Notes: generated by a model not told the origin, from the sequence alone. 64,000 nt of DNA from Pseudomonas reidholzensis (GCF_900536025.1 NZ_UNOZ01000002.1:372001-436000); one strand, 5' to 3'; counted from the first letter of the stretch, positions 27,777-40,318 are shown. Numbers and translations: made by a program.

Positions 27777-27800
27777 TGCGTGGGCCTTTAGCGCGCCACT

Positions 27801-27824
27801 TTGTAGGAGCGGGCTTGCCCGCGA
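27801..27824. repeat. Single REP unit
   Basis: One unpaired REP half (TAGGAGCGGGCTTGCCCGCG) between lsfA and ssuE. Confidence 0.8.
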
Positions 27825-27844
27825 TTGGACGTTCCGGGCGATGC

Positions 27845-27930
27845 AAACTTAATGGAATAAACAAATGAAAAAATATGATTTATAGATATATGTGGTGAGC
27901 TGTTAAGGTCACTTACATCAAGCGGGGCCA
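27845..27930 (+). promoter_or_regulatory. AT-rich ssu operon upstream region
   Basis: AT-rich block with GGAATAAACAAATGAAAAAA (27854-27873) and TATAGATATATG, unlike the surrounding sequence. It shares ATAAACAAAT with the lsfA upstream region. In pseudomonads ssu operons are activated under sulfate starvation through CysB; this is the likely control region. No exact -35/-10 assigned. Confidence 0.4.
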
Positions 27931-27972
27931 CAACCAGAACCCCCCGCCAACGAATCGAAGGAAGCGTTTCTC

Positions 27973-28566
27973 ATGTTGGTTGTTTCTGTCGGTGGTAGCC
28001 CAAGTACCCGTTCACGCTCCGGCGTGTTGCTCGAGCGTTCAGGCCGCTGGCTGCAGGAGCGCGGCGTCGAGGTCGTGACCTTCCAGGTACGTGAGTTCGC
28101 CGCAGAAGACTTGCTCCATGCCCGCTTCGACAGCCCGCAGGTGCGTCACTTTCAAGCGCTGGTGGAAAAGGCCGATGGCCTGATCGTTTCGACCCCGGTG
28201 TACAAGGCCTCGTTTGCCGGCGCCCTGAAGACCCTGCTCGACCTGCTGCCCGAGCGCGCCCTGGAACACAAGGTGGTCCTGCCGATCGCTACCGGCGGCA
28301 GTATCGCCCACATGCTGGCGGTGGATTACGCCCTCAAGCCGGTGCTCTCGGCACTCAAGGCGCAAGAGACCCTGCAAGGGATCTTCGCTGACGACAGCCA
28401 GGTCGCATACGGCGAAGGCAACACCCCGGCGCAACTCGCCGCCAGCCTCGAAGCGCGGCTGCTGGACTCGCTGGAAACCTTTCACAGCGCCCTGGCCCGT
28501 CGACCCCGACCGGTCGCGCCCGGGGAGCTCAACGAACGCTTGATCAGTGCTCGCTGGAGCATCTGA
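27973..28566 (+). CDS. ssuE: NADPH-dependent FMN reductase SsuE
   Basis: 197 residues, flavodoxin-like fold: N-terminal [14 protein letters not shown] (phosphate-binding loop), [24 protein letters not shown] and [20 protein letters not shown] are the SsuE/MsuE signatures. It reduces FMN with NAD(P)H and supplies FMNH2 to SsuD, and possibly to the DszA/DszC-like enzymes encoded 15 kb away, which lack their own reductase. GAAGGAAGCG precedes the start. First gene of ssuEADCBF. Confidence 0.93.
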   Translation: MLVVSVGGSPSTRSRSGVLLERSGRWLQERGVEVVTFQVREFAAEDLLHARFDSPQVRHFQALVEKADGLIVSTPVYKASFAGALKTLLDLLPERALEHKVVLPIATGGSIAHMLAVDYALKPVLSALKAQETLQGIFADDSQVAYGEGNTPAQLAASLEARLLDSLETFHSALARRPRPVAPGELNERLISARWSI

Positions 28567-28663
28567 ACCGGCACAACCGCTTTACCTACCGCTATTCCAC
28601 CTTACTCGCCCGTCAACGAGGCAAGCAGGTGCAACCCGAACCTCATTCGTAATGGAGAGCGCC

Positions 28664-29629
28664 ATGCGCACAGTCTTCTTGCGTCGCGGTCTGGTCGCCC
28701 TGTTTGCGGCGGCTGTGTCCTTCGGCGCCATCACCCAGGCCCAGGCCGAAAGCCTGCGCATCGGTTACCAGAAATACGGCACCCTGGTGCTGCTCAAGGC
28801 CAAGGGTTCGCTGGAGAAGCGCCTGGCCGACCAGGGCATCCAGGTGCAGTGGACCGAGTTCCCGGGTGGCCCGCAGCTGCTCGAAGGCCTCAACGTCGGC
28901 TCGATCGACTTCGGCGTGACCGGCGAAACCCCGCCGGTGTTCGCCCAGGCCGCGGGTGCCGACCTGCTCTACGTGGCCTATGAGCCACCGGCGCCGCACA
29001 GCGAGGCGATCCTCGTGCCCAAGGGCTCGACGATCCAGTCGGTGAAAGACCTCAAAGGCAAGAAAGTCGTCCTCAACAAAGGCTCCAACGTTCATTACCT
29101 GCTGGTCCGCGCCCTTGAAGACGCTGGCCTGAAGTACACCGATATCCAGCCGGTCTACCTGCCCCCGGCCGATGCCCGCGCCGCCTTCGAGCGTGGCAGC
29201 GTCGATGCCTGGGTGATCTGGGACCCGTACCAGGCCGCCGCCGAGCAGCAGCTGCAAGCGCGCACCCTGCGTGATGGCAAGGGCCTGGTCGACAACCACC
29301 AGTTCTACCTGGCCACCCGCGACTATGCCACCCAGCACCCGGCCGTGATCAGTGCCTTGATCGACGAAGTCCGCGCGGTGGGTGAATGGTCCCAGGCCAA
29401 CCCGCAAGAAGTGACCGACCAGGTGGCGCCGCTGCTGGGCCTGCCGGCTGACATCACCCTGACCTCGGTCAAGCGCCAAGGCTACGGCGCCGCGCCGCTG
29501 ACCCCGGACGTGGTGGCTGCACAACAGAAGATCGCCGACACCTTCCAGGCTCTGAAGCTGATTCCCAAGGCCCTGAGCATCAAGGACGTGATCTGGACAC
29601 CCCCGGCCAAGGTCGCAAGCGCGCCTTGA
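28664..29629 (+). CDS. ssuA: Aliphatic sulfonate-binding protein SsuA
   Basis: 321 residues from ATG 28664 (GGAGAG 5-10 nt upstream; the frame is open from 28547). The signal peptide ends at QAQAES (about residue 26). The mature protein has ESLRIGYQKYGTLVLLKAKG, FGVTGETPPVFAQAAGADL and KGKKVVLNKGSNVHYLL, typical of SsuA. It binds alkanesulfonates in the periplasm. Confidence 0.93.
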   Translation: MRTVFLRRGLVALFAAAVSFGAITQAQAESLRIGYQKYGTLVLLKAKGSLEKRLADQGIQVQWTEFPGGPQLLEGLNVGSIDFGVTGETPPVFAQAAGADLLYVAYEPPAPHSEAILVPKGSTIQSVKDLKGKKVVLNKGSNVHYLLVRALEDAGLKYTDIQPVYLPPADARAAFERGSVDAWVIWDPYQAAAEQQLQARTLRDGKGLVDNHQFYLATRDYATQHPAVISALIDEVRAVGEWSQANPQEVTDQVAPLLGLPADITLTSVKRQGYGAAPLTPDVVAAQQKIADTFQALKLIPKALSIKDVIWTPPAKVASAP

Positions 29630-29642
29630 ATGATTTGCCTGT

Positions 29643-29661
29643 GCCGGGGCGCCGCCCCGGC
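29643..29661 (+). other. Intra-operon hairpin between ssuA and ssuD
   Basis: GCCGGGGC-GCC-GCCCCGGC, a perfect 8-bp GC stem without a T-run. It may protect the 3' end of ssuA mRNA and raise binding-protein output relative to later genes, as seen in other binding-protein operons. Confidence 0.6.
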
Positions 29662-29689
29662 TTGAGCCACCCTTGAGGAGACAACTCCA

Positions 29690-30838
29690 ATGAGCCTTAA
29701 TATCTTCTGGTTCCTACCCACCCACGGTGACGGCAAGTACCTGGGCACCTCCGATGGCGCCCGCGCGGTCGACCACGGCTACCTGCAGCAGATCGCCCAG
29801 GCCGCCGACCGCCTCGGTTTCGGTGGGGTGCTGATCCCGACCGGCCGCTCTTGCGAAGACTCCTGGCTGGTGGCGGCGTCGCTGATCCCGGTGACCCAGA
29901 ACCTGAAGTTCCTGGTGGCACTGCGCCCTGGCATCATTTCGCCGACCGTGGCCGCCCGTCAGGCCGCGACCCTCGACCGCCTGTCCAATGGCCGTGCGCT
30001 GTTCAACCTGGTCACCGGCGGTGACCCGGACGAGCTGGCCGGTGACGGCCTGCACCTCAACCACCAGGAGCGCTACGAGGCTTCGGTCGAATTCACCCGT
30101 ATCTGGCGCAAGGTGCTCGAAGGCGAAAACGTCGATTACGACGGCAAGCATATTCAGGTCAAGGGCGCCAAGCTGCTCTACCCGCCGATCCAGCAACCGC
30201 GTCCGCCACTGTACTTCGGCGGCTCCTCGGAAGCCGCCCAGGACCTCGCCGCCGAACAGGTCGAGCTGTACCTGACCTGGGGCGAGCCGCCTGCAGCCGT
30301 CGCTGAAAAGATCGCCCAGGTGCGTGAGAAAGCCGCTGCCCAAGGCCGCGAAGTGCGCTTCGGCATCCGCCTGCACGTGATCGTCCGCGAAACCAACGAA
30401 GAAGCCTGGGCCGCCGCCGATCGCCTGATCTCGCACCTGGACGATGACACCATCGCCCGTGCCCAGGCCTCGCTGGCGCGCTTCGACTCGGTGGGCCAGC
30501 AGCGCATGGCTGCCCTGCACGGCGGCAACCGCGACAAGCTCGAAGTCAGCCCCAACCTCTGGGCCGGGGTCGGCCTGGTGCGTGGCGGCGCTGGCACTGC
30601 GCTGGTCGGCGATGGCCCGACCGTTGCGGCACGGGTCAAGGAATACGCGGCATTGGGCATCGATACCTTCATCTTCTCCGGTTATCCACACCTGGAAGAA
30701 TCCTACCGGGTGGCAGAGTTGCTGTTCCCCCACATCGACGTACAGCGCCCGGAGCAGCCGAAATCCGGCGGCTACGTGAGCCCGTTCGGCGAGATGGTGG
30801 CCAACGACATCCTGCCCAAGTCCGTGTCGCAGAGCTGA
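29690..30838 (+). CDS. ssuD: FMNH2-dependent alkanesulfonate monooxygenase
   Basis: 382 residues, luciferase-like TIM barrel. Starts [18 protein letters not shown]; Cys54 region [52 protein letters not shown] and [25 protein letters not shown] are all the standard SsuD blocks, including Arg in the C-terminal HDLR-like segment region that closes over substrate. It converts alkanesulfonate plus FMNH2 and oxygen to aldehyde and sulfite. It depends on SsuE for reduced flavin. Confidence 0.95.
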   Translation: MSLNIFWFLPTHGDGKYLGTSDGARAVDHGYLQQIAQAADRLGFGGVLIPTGRSCEDSWLVAASLIPVTQNLKFLVALRPGIISPTVAARQAATLDRLSNGRALFNLVTGGDPDELAGDGLHLNHQERYEASVEFTRIWRKVLEGENVDYDGKHIQVKGAKLLYPPIQQPRPPLYFGGSSEAAQDLAAEQVELYLTWGEPPAAVAEKIAQVREKAAAQGREVRFGIRLHVIVRETNEEAWAAADRLISHLDDDTIARAQASLARFDSVGQQRMAALHGGNRDKLEVSPNLWAGVGLVRGGAGTALVGDGPTVAARVKEYAALGIDTFIFSGYPHLEESYRVAELLFPHIDVQRPEQPKSGGYVSPFGEMVANDILPKSVSQS

Positions 30839-30848
30839 GGACCGGACC

Positions 30849-31646
30849 ATGAGCCGTACAACTTCCACTAATCTGGCACACCGTCTGGCGCCCTGGGCCT
30901 TGCCCGTGCTGCTGCTCGCGGTGTGGCAACTGGCGGTCAGCGCAGGCTGGCTGTCGACCCGCATCCTGCCGGCACCGAGCGCGGTGATCAGCGCCGGCGT
31001 CGAGCTGGTGCGCAGCGGCGACATCTGGAGCCACCTGGCGATCAGCGGCTGGCGTGCCGGCCTTGGCTTCGTCATCGGCGGCAGTATTGGCCTGGTGTTG
31101 GGCTTCATCACCGGCCTGTCGAACTGGGGCGAACGCCTGCTCGACAGCTCGGTGCAGATGATCCGCAACGTGCCGCACCTGGCGCTGATCCCGCTGGTGA
31201 TCCTCTGGTTCGGCATCGATGAGTCGGCAAAGATCTTTCTGGTCGCGCTGGGCACGCTGTTCCCGATCTACCTGAACACCTACCACGGCATTCGCAACGT
31301 CGACCCGGCCCTGGTGGAGATGGCCCGCAGCTACGGCCTGTCCGGCTTCGGCCTGTTCCGCCAGGTGATCCTGCCGGGTGCACTGCCGTCGATCCTGGTC
31401 GGCGTGCGCTTTGCCCTGGGCTTCATGTGGTTGACCCTGATCGTCGCCGAAACCATTTCGGCCAACGCCGGCATCGGCTACCTGGCGATGAACGCCCGGG
31501 AGTTCCTGCAGACCGACGTGGTGGTCCTGGCAATCGTCCTGTACGCCGTCCTCGGCAAGCTGGCAGACCTCGCCGCCCGCGGCCTGGAGCGTGTCTGGTT
31601 GCGCTGGCACCCGGCCTATCAAGTGGCCAAGAAGGAGGGCGCATGA
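30849..31646 (+). CDS. ssuC: Aliphatic sulfonate ABC transporter permease
   Basis: 265 residues with about six membrane helices and the EAA loop [20 protein letters not shown]. The start lies 10 bp after ssuD and the stop overlaps the ssuB start (ATGA). It forms the inner-membrane channel for sulfonates. Confidence 0.93.
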   Translation: MSRTTSTNLAHRLAPWALPVLLLAVWQLAVSAGWLSTRILPAPSAVISAGVELVRSGDIWSHLAISGWRAGLGFVIGGSIGLVLGFITGLSNWGERLLDSSVQMIRNVPHLALIPLVILWFGIDESAKIFLVALGTLFPIYLNTYHGIRNVDPALVEMARSYGLSGFGLFRQVILPGALPSILVGVRFALGFMWLTLIVAETISANAGIGYLAMNAREFLQTDVVVLAIVLYAVLGKLADLAARGLERVWLRWHPAYQVAKKEGA

Positions 31647-32455
31647 CCGTGCTCAAAGAACAACCGCCGCGCTTGCTGCGTGGCATCCCCCTGGCCACCC
31701 AGGGTGTGCGCAAGACCTTTGGCCAGCGTGAAGTGCTGCGCGGCATCGACCTGCACATCCCGGCCGGCCAGTTCGTCGCCATCGTCGGCCGCAGTGGCTG
31801 CGGCAAGAGCACCTTGCTGCGCCTGCTGGCCGGCCTCGACCAACCCAGCGGCGGTCAGCTGCTGGCCGGCGCCGCGCCACTGGCCGACGCCCGCGAAGAA
31901 ACCCGTTTGATGTTCCAGGATGCACGCCTGCTGCCCTGGAAGAAGGTCATCGACAACGTTGGCCTGGGCCTTTCCGGCGACTGGCGGCCACGTGCCCTGG
32001 ACGCCCTGGAAGCGGTCGGCCTGGCTGACCGCGCCAATGAATGGCCGGCGTCCTTGTCCGGTGGCCAGAAGCAGCGAGTGGCCCTGGCCCGAGCGCTGAT
32101 CCATCAGCCGCGCCTGCTGCTGCTGGACGAGCCGCTCGGTGCGCTGGACGCCCTGACCCGCATCGAGATGCAGCAACTGATCGAGCGCTTGTGGCGCCAG
32201 CATGGGTTCACCGTGCTGCTGGTCACCCATGACGTCAGCGAAGCTGTCGCCGTGGCCGACCGGGTGATCCTGATCGAGGACGGCGCCGTCGGCCTGGACC
32301 TCACCGTCGACCTGGCACGGCCCAGGGCGCGGGGGTCACACCGCCTGGCGGCGTTGGAAAGCGAAGTACTCAACCGTGTTCTTTCCGTCCCGGGCGCGTC
32401 GCCCGAGCCGGACCCTGTAGCCCCTTTGCCCACGCAACTGCGTTGGGCTCACTGA
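31643..32455 (+). CDS. ssuB: Aliphatic sulfonate ABC transporter ATP-binding protein
   Basis: 270 residues from ATG 31643, preceded by GAAGGAGGGC; the frame is open from inside ssuC but the overlap start is clear. Walker [18 protein letters not shown], Walker [20 protein letters not shown] and [21 protein letters not shown] are the SsuB pattern. It powers sulfonate import. Confidence 0.93.
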   Translation: MTVLKEQPPRLLRGIPLATQGVRKTFGQREVLRGIDLHIPAGQFVAIVGRSGCGKSTLLRLLAGLDQPSGGQLLAGAAPLADAREETRLMFQDARLLPWKKVIDNVGLGLSGDWRPRALDALEAVGLADRANEWPASLSGGQKQRVALARALIHQPRLLLLDEPLGALDALTRIEMQQLIERLWRQHGFTVLLVTHDVSEAVAVADRVILIEDGAVGLDLTVDLARPRARGSHRLAALESEVLNRVLSVPGASPEPDPVAPLPTQLRWAH

Positions 32456-32486
32456 ACCCCAGAAGCCAGACACAAGGAAGCAAGCC

Positions 32487-32702
32487 ATGACTATCAAAGC
32501 GATCAACGTCCGCAACCAGTTCAAAGGCACTGTGAAAGAAATCCTCGAAGGCCCGGTCCTGTCGGAAATCGACGTACAGACCGCCTCCGGCGTCGTCACC
32601 TCGGTGATCACCACCCGCTCCGTGAAAGAGCTGGAGCTGCAGGTCGGCAGCGAAGTGATTGCCTTCGTCAAGTCGACCGAAGTGTCTATCGCCAAGCTGT
32701 GA
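32487..32702 (+). CDS. ssuF: Molybdopterin-binding-like (TOBE) protein SsuF
   Basis: 71 residues, one mono-TOBE/MOP domain: IKAINVRNQFKGTVKEI, then TRSVKELELQVGSEVIAFVKSTEV, as in molbindins. SsuF ends the ssu operon of P. putida and is needed there for use of sulfonates and sulfate esters, but its biochemical role is unsettled. 31 bp after ssuB with AAGGAAG before the start. Confidence 0.9.
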   Translation: MTIKAINVRNQFKGTVKEILEGPVLSEIDVQTASGVVTSVITTRSVKELELQVGSEVIAFVKSTEVSIAKL

Positions 32703-32718
32703 TGGCCTGAGCCGTACT

Positions 32719-32821
32719 GGGGCCGCTTTGCGGCCCTTCGCGGGCAAGCCCGCTCCCACAGGGATCAACGCTGACCCTTGTGGGAGCGGGCTTGCCCGCG
32801 AAGGGGCGCGAAGCGCCCCCG
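32719..32821. repeat. REP pair
   Basis: Head-to-head units CTTCGCGGGCAAGCCCGCTC (from 32736) and GAGCGGGCTTGCCCGCGAAG (to 32802), flanked by GGGGCCGCTTTGCGGCCC and a GGGGCGCGAAGCGCCCC hairpin. It sits between convergent ssuF and the TetR gene. Confidence 0.9.
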
Positions 32822-32827
32822 GAATGT

Positions 32828-33454
32828 TCAGCGTTTAGGCAGGAAGGGCGGCAAATACAAGCCCAGATAAGCCTCGAACACCCGCTGGCCTTCCTCGGCC
32901 ATGCGCGGGGTGATCTGCTCGTGCAACTGCACCGAGCGGGCATACACCCGGTCGCTCAGCTCCATGGCCAGGGCAAACACATCCACATCCGTCGGCACCA
33001 TCGGCAACTGGAAGTGCTGGTCGAACAGCTTGTGCATCAACTCCCCCAGCTCCATGTCATGCTGACGATCGGCCTGGGTCACTTCGCTCAAACCATGCTG
33101 GGCCAGGATCAACTGCCGAGCCGCTGCGTCCTGGTTGTAGATCAGCAGCATGCGCTGTTCTATGACCCGCGACAGGTCATGCCAGGTGCCCAGCGCCGTG
33201 CCATCGATCGGTTTGCGCAAAGCCTCGCGAAAGGCCCGGTGCACATCCGCCGTCAGCGCTTCGAGCAAGGCCGGCACGCTGGCGAAGAAGTGATACACCG
33301 AAGACGGCGGGATCTGCGCCCGCTCGGCCACGCTGTAGATCGACAACCCCGCCACCCCGTGTTCAGCCAGCAACTCGCGCGCCGCCGCCAGGATCGCTTC
33401 GATCCTGGCCTGGCTGCTGGCGCGTGGCTTGCGCGATGTGGCCGTGCGGGTCAT
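32828..33454 (-). CDS. TetR-family transcriptional regulator
   Basis: 208 residues. The N-terminal DNA-binding domain is read from RIEAILAAARELLAEHG, then GLSIYSVAERAQIPPSSVYHFF (helix-turn-helix near residues 35-58). The ligand domain is not assignable. Its start shares one base with the stop of gshA (TGATG), so it is made from the gshA transcript; its regulatory targets are unknown. Confidence 0.88.
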   Translation of the reverse strand: MTRTATSRKPRASSQARIEAILAAARELLAEHGVAGLSIYSVAERAQIPPSSVYHFFASVPALLEALTADVHRAFREALRKPIDGTALGTWHDLSRVIEQRMLLIYNQDAAARQLILAQHGLSEVTQADRQHDMELGELMHKLFDQHFQLPMVPTDVDVFALAMELSDRVYARSVQLHEQITPRMAEEGQRVFEAYLGLYLPPFLPKR

Positions 33455-35034
33455 CAGTTGCTGATCGCCAGGATGCTCGCCTGGTAGGCGCCGACGAACA
33501 GGTCGAAATCACCGACTTCGGTCTGCTCGAGTTCGGCCTGCTTGGCCAGCGACTCGCGCGCGAGGGTCTCGAAGGCCTGTTGGCGCTCGGGGCTGAGCGG
33601 CTGCTCGCGGAAGGTCTCGGCGTGCAGCTCGCTCTGGCGCAGGGAGAACTTGACGAAGCTTTCGTCATGCTCGGTCATGCGCGCCAGCACCTGCGCCGAC
33701 GGCGTCAGCGAGGCATCGTCGACCTTGGCTTGCTGGGCGGTCAGCGCCTTGGCGTGCTCATCGCCGCCGTGGGCCTGGTCGAGCAACGCCGCGAGGGGCG
33801 CGATGCGGCCAAGCAGTTCGCTGGCCCAGACCTTGAGCTCGATGGGCTGGCCGTTACGCTGCAGCTCCAGGCCCGGCCGGCGGCCTTCCTTGACCACGCT
33901 GAGGAAGTTGCTGGTGCACTGGCCGCATTCGCCATTGCCCAGCTGCGGGCTGTCGTCCAGCGCACAGAGCAGCAGGAAGGCGTCGAGGAAGCGCGCCTGC
34001 GGCAGGTCGATGCCCACCGGCAGGAACGGGTTGATGTCCAGGCAGCGCACTTCGACGTACTGCACGCCACGGGCGATCAGGGCCTGGATCGGGCGTTCGC
34101 CGGTGTAGGTCACGCGCTTGGGGCGAATGTTCGAGTAGTACTCGTTCTCGATCTGCAGGATGTTGGTGTTCAGCTGCACCCACTCGCCATCCTTGTGCGT
34201 GCCGACCTCGACGTAAGGCGGGTAGGGCGTGCCCACCGCTTTGCGCAAACTGTCGGTGTAGCTGGCGAGGTCGTTGTAGCACGGCGTCAGGCCGGCCTGG
34301 GCGTTGCTCTGGTAACCCAGGTCGCTCATGCGCAGGCTGGTGGCGTACGGCAGGTACAGGGTGTCGGCGTCGAGGTGCTCGAGCTGGTGCGGGCGGCCGC
34401 GCAGGAAGCCCGCGTCGAGCGCCGGCGAGGCGCCGAACAGGTACATCAGCAACCAGCTGTAGCGGCGGAAGTTGCGGATCAGGGCGATGTACGCCGACGA
34501 CTGGAAGTCGCGGTCGCACTCACTGCCTGGGGCCTCGGCCTCGCGTAGCAGCGGCCACAGCGCCTCGGGCAGGGAGAAGTTGTAGTGGATACCGGCGATG
34601 CACTGCATGGTGCGGCCGTAACGCAGGGCCAGGCCCTTGCGGTACACGTACTTCAGCTGCCCGATGTTGGAGCTGCCGTAGTAGGCGATCGGGATGTCTT
34701 CCTCCGCCGGCAGCGCGCAAGGCATCGACGGGCTCCACAGGTATTCGTCGCCGAGCTTGGACTGGACGAAGCGATGCACCTCCTCGAGGTTCTCGAGCAC
34801 CGCGGCCGGGTCTGCCAGGGCCGGAGTGATGAACTCCAGCAGCGACTCGGAATAGTCGGTGGTGATCTGCTCGTTGGTCAGCGCCGAACCCAAGGCCTCA
34901 GGGTGAGGGGTCTGGGCCAGGCGACCTTGGTCGGTCACGCGCAGGCATTCGCGCTCAATGCCGTGCAGGCACTGCTTGAGCAAGGGGAGATTGGCACTGA
35001 GCAGGCTCAGGCGGCTATTGAGGAGGTCGCTCAA
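33454..35034 (-). CDS. gshA: Glutamate-cysteine ligase
   Basis: 526 residues from TTG 35034, chosen because AAGGA lies 7 nt upstream and the protein then begins [11 protein letters not shown], the usual GshA N-terminus; the alternative is GTG 35049 (five codons longer, no ribosome-binding site). Family blocks include [62 protein letters not shown] and [12 protein letters not shown]. It joins glutamate and cysteine with ATP, the first step of glutathione synthesis. Use of a TTG start may limit its amount. Confidence 0.92.
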   Translation of the reverse strand: MSDLLNSRLSLLSANLPLLKQCLHGIERECLRVTDQGRLAQTPHPEALGSALTNEQITTDYSESLLEFITPALADPAAVLENLEEVHRFVQSKLGDEYLWSPSMPCALPAEEDIPIAYYGSSNIGQLKYVYRKGLALRYGRTMQCIAGIHYNFSLPEALWPLLREAEAPGSECDRDFQSSAYIALIRNFRRYSWLLMYLFGASPALDAGFLRGRPHQLEHLDADTLYLPYATSLRMSDLGYQSNAQAGLTPCYNDLASYTDSLRKAVGTPYPPYVEVGTHKDGEWVQLNTNILQIENEYYSNIRPKRVTYTGERPIQALIARGVQYVEVRCLDINPFLPVGIDLPQARFLDAFLLLCALDDSPQLGNGECGQCTSNFLSVVKEGRRPGLELQRNGQPIELKVWASELLGRIAPLAALLDQAHGGDEHAKALTAQQAKVDDASLTPSAQVLARMTEHDESFVKFSLRQSELHAETFREQPLSPERQQAFETLARESLAKQAELEQTEVGDFDLFVGAYQASILAISN

Positions 35035-35186
35035 GATGTATTCCTTCACGCGTCAGTCGCCCCAATATGGGGGTAGAAATGACGGTCTACAAGGGTAGGG
35101 ACAAAGGAACTGGCGTTGTCGCCTGGTTACGCGGTTCCGGCAGTGCCATCGCACTGCCGAAAATACCGCAGATACCTCTTTGGGAG

Positions 35187-35569
35187 CTAGAGAACTGCGA
35201 AGGTTCCCTGCGCTTTGGCGACCAGCTTGTCGCCTTGGACTACGTCGGCGTCGACCACCAGGGTGCGCCGGCCCGCGTGCAGCACGCGGGCGCGGCACAG
35301 CACTTCACCGTCGCTGACGGCGCGCATGTAGTTGATCTTGCACTCGATGGTCACGCTTTGCTGGTCGAAGCCATGGCTGGCCGAGCAGGCCAGGCCCATG
35401 GCGATGTCGACCAGGCTGAAGATCGCCCCGCCGTGCAGCTTCTGGCCGCGGTTGCGCAGCTGCGGCGCGAGCGCCAGGGCAACCTCTGCAACCCCTTCTT
35501 CAAGGTGTTGCAGGCGGCAGCCGAGCAGCTGGCTGAAGGCGCTTTCGACGTATTCGCTGGGGGCGTCGA

Positions 35570-35573
<4 letters not shown>
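35187..35573 (-). CDS. PaaI-type hotdog thioesterase
   Basis: 128 residues. [23 protein letters not shown] is the HGG-type active-site helix of PaaI/YbgC-like hotdog thioesterases, with the usual C-terminal strand ending GTFAVL. It should hydrolyse an acyl- or aryl-CoA as a tetramer; substrate unknown. It overlaps the end of tex by 4 bp and is translated from the tex message. Confidence 0.85.
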
Positions 35574-37900
<2,327 letters not shown>

Positions 37901-38130
37901 GAGAACCACCTGACAATATGTGAATACTGGAGGCCGCAGGTGGGCATTCGAGCCCGGCGGCGCTGGGTGAAAGGCGCGCATTATACGCATCACGCCCGGC
38001 TTGCGGTGATAGCCCTGAGCCAGCCCGGCAGGTGCCGAAGTGGCGCCCCGGGAAAAATCTGCTAACAATGCACACGGTACGCGCTGCAGTGGCTACGCCA
38101 TAATACGCGGCGATATCAGAGGAGTTATTG

Positions 38131-38871
38131 ATGACCAGCACCGCAAATACCGCTGAAGGTGACAAGATTCTCATCGTCGACGACGATCCGGGGCTCAGCA
38201 GCCTGCTGGAACGTTTCTTCACCAGCAAGGGCTTCCGCGCCCGTGCGGTGCCCAATGTCGAGCAGATGGACCGGCTGCTGGCCCGTGAAGTGTTCAACCT
38301 GGTGGTGCTCGACCTGATGCTGCCCGGCGAGGACGGCTTGTCCGCCTGCCGCCGGCTGCGCGCGGCGAACAACCAGATCCCGATCATCATGCTCACCGCC
38401 AAGGGCGATGAACTGAGCCGTATCAAGGGCCTGGAGCTGGGCGCCGACGATTACCTGGCCAAGCCGTTCAACCCTGACGAGCTGGTGGCGCGGGTCAAGG
38501 CCGTGCTGCGTCGGCAGGCGCCGAGCGTGCCGGGTGCCCCGGGCAGCGAAGACGAGACCGTCACCTTTGGCGACTACGAGCTGTCGCTGGCCACCCGCGA
38601 GCTCAAGCGCGGCGACGAAGTGCACATGCTCACCACCGGCGAGTTCGCCGTGCTCAAGGCGCTGGTCATGCACGCCCGTGAGCCGCTGACCCGCGACAAG
38701 CTGATGAACCTGGCCCGTGGCCGCGAGTGGGATGCGCTGGAGCGCTCCATCGACGTGCAGATCTCGCGCCTGCGGCGCATGATCGAACCGGATCCGTCCA
38801 AGCCGCGCTATATCCAGACCGTCTGGGGCGTGGGCTACGTCTTCGTGCCGGACGGAAACGCTGGCAAATGA
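38131..38871 (+). CDS. ompR: Osmolarity response regulator OmpR
   Basis: 246 residues from ATG 38131 (GAGGAG 6 nt upstream; a TTG one codon earlier is less likely). Receiver domain (about 10-125) with acidic pocket LIVDDDP, phosphoacceptor Asp in VVLDLMLPGEDG, Thr in IIMLTAKGDE and Lys in YLAKPFNPDE; winged-helix output domain (about 145-240) with VDVQISRLRR and YIQTVWGVGYVF. It is phosphorylated by EnvZ downstream and controls porin and envelope genes. Confidence 0.93.
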   Translation: MTSTANTAEGDKILIVDDDPGLSSLLERFFTSKGFRARAVPNVEQMDRLLAREVFNLVVLDLMLPGEDGLSACRRLRAANNQIPIIMLTAKGDELSRIKGLELGADDYLAKPFNPDELVARVKAVLRRQAPSVPGAPGSEDETVTFGDYELSLATRELKRGDEVHMLTTGEFAVLKALVMHAREPLTRDKLMNLARGREWDALERSIDVQISRLRRMIEPDPSKPRYIQTVWGVGYVFVPDGNAGK

Positions 38872-38895
38872 GCCTGCAGGCCAGCCAAGACGCGG

Positions 38896-38921
38896 CAGGG
38901 CGACCCGAACGGGTCGCCCTG
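38896..38921 (+). other. Hairpin between ompR and envZ
   Basis: CAGGGCGACCC-GAAC-GGGTCGCCCTG, a perfect 11-bp stem followed by TTTG. It lies in the 118-bp gap within the operon and may be an attenuator that makes less EnvZ than OmpR, or an mRNA-stabilising element. Confidence 0.7.
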
Positions 38922-38989
38922 TTTGCGTCTGCGCCTGGCCGGCAACCCTGGCGAGCCCCGCTCGCGCCGTCTTGCAGTAGTTGTCCTCG

Positions 38990-40303
38990 ATGAAAACCCC
39001 ACTGTGGTTCCCGCAAAGCTTCTTCGCCCGCACGCTGTGGCTGGTGCTGATCGTCGTCCTGTTCTCCAAGGCCCTGACCCTGGTCTATCTGTTGATGAAC
39101 GAAGACGTACTGGTCGACCGCCAGTACAGCCACGGTGTGGCCCTGACCCTGCGCGCCTACTGGGCGGCCGACGAAGAGAACCGTGACAAGATCGCCGAAG
39201 CCGCAGGCCTGATCCGGGTCACCGGCTCTGGTGTGCCGGAAGGCGAGCAGCACTGGCCCTACAGCGAGATCTACCAACGGCAGATGCAGGCCGAGCTGGG
39301 TGACGACACCGAAGTGCGCCTGCGCGTGCATGCGCCACCGGCGCTGTGGGTCAACGCGCCGAGCCTGGGCCCGGGCTGGCTGAAGGTGCCGCTGTACCCG
39401 CACCCGCTGCGGGGGCAGAAGATCTGGAACGTGCTGGGTTGGTTCCTGGCCATCGGCCTGTTGTCGACGGCGTCGGCGTGGATCTTCGTGCGTCAGCTCA
39501 ACCAGCCGCTCAAACGCCTGGTGTTCGCTGCCCGTCAGCTGGGCCAGGGGCGCAGTGTGCGGCTGCCGGTCAGCGACACGCCGAGCGAGATGGCCGAGGT
39601 GTACCGCTCGTTCAACCAGATGGCCGAGGACGTCGAACAGGCCGCGCGCGAGCGCGAGCTGATGTTGGCCGGGGTGTCGCATGACCTGCGCACGCCGCTG
39701 ACCCGCCTGCGCCTGTCGTTGTCACTGATGCCCAACGACCATGACCTGACCGATGACATGGTCCGTGACATCGAAGACATGGACGCGATTCTCGACCAGT
39801 TCCTGGCGTTCATCCGCGATGGCCGTGACGAGCCGCTGGAAGAAATCGACTTCGGTGCGTTGGTGCGCGAGGTGGTGGCGCCGTACAACCAGCCTGAAGA
39901 GCGCGTGCGCTTGTGCCTGGAGCCGATCCCGCCGTTCCCGCTGCGGCGCGTTTCGTTGAAGCGCATGCTCGGCAACCTGATCGGCAATGCCCTGCATCAC
40001 GCGGGGAAGGGGGTCGAGGTGGCGGCCTATGTGTCGGGGGATGACAGCGCGCCGTACGTGGTGCTCAGCGTGCTCGACCGGGGGGCGGGGATCGATGAGT
40101 CGGAGCTGGAGACAATCTTCAACCCGTTCATTCGTGGTGACCGTGCGCGCGGCGGCAAGGGCACCGGGCTGGGGCTGGCGATCGTCAAGCGGATCGCTGC
40201 CCAGCATGGTGGCAATGTCGAGTTGCGCAATCGCTCCGGAGGCGGGATCGAGGCGCGGGTCCGCTTGCCGTTGGGGCTGTTGCTGCCGCGTAATGCCGTT
40301 TGA
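38990..40303 (+). CDS. envZ: Osmosensor histidine kinase EnvZ
   Basis: 437 residues from ATG 38990 (a TTG three codons earlier is the alternative). Membrane helix at about 12-35, periplasmic part to about 145, second helix about 145-168, HAMP, then H-box GVSHDLRTPLTRLRLSL, N-box MLGNLIGNALHHAG, G-boxes DRGAGI and GGKGTGLGLAIVKRI. It phosphorylates and dephosphorylates OmpR in response to osmolarity. Confidence 0.92.
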   Translation: MKTPLWFPQSFFARTLWLVLIVVLFSKALTLVYLLMNEDVLVDRQYSHGVALTLRAYWAADEENRDKIAEAAGLIRVTGSGVPEGEQHWPYSEIYQRQMQAELGDDTEVRLRVHAPPALWVNAPSLGPGWLKVPLYPHPLRGQKIWNVLGWFLAIGLLSTASAWIFVRQLNQPLKRLVFAARQLGQGRSVRLPVSDTPSEMAEVYRSFNQMAEDVEQAARERELMLAGVSHDLRTPLTRLRLSLSLMPNDHDLTDDMVRDIEDMDAILDQFLAFIRDGRDEPLEEIDFGALVREVVAPYNQPEERVRLCLEPIPPFPLRRVSLKRMLGNLIGNALHHAGKGVEVAAYVSGDDSAPYVVLSVLDRGAGIDESELETIFNPFIRGDRARGGKGTGLGLAIVKRIAAQHGGNVELRNRSGGGIEARVRLPLGLLLPRNAV

Positions 40304-40318
40304 TCTCCAGGGTCTGTG

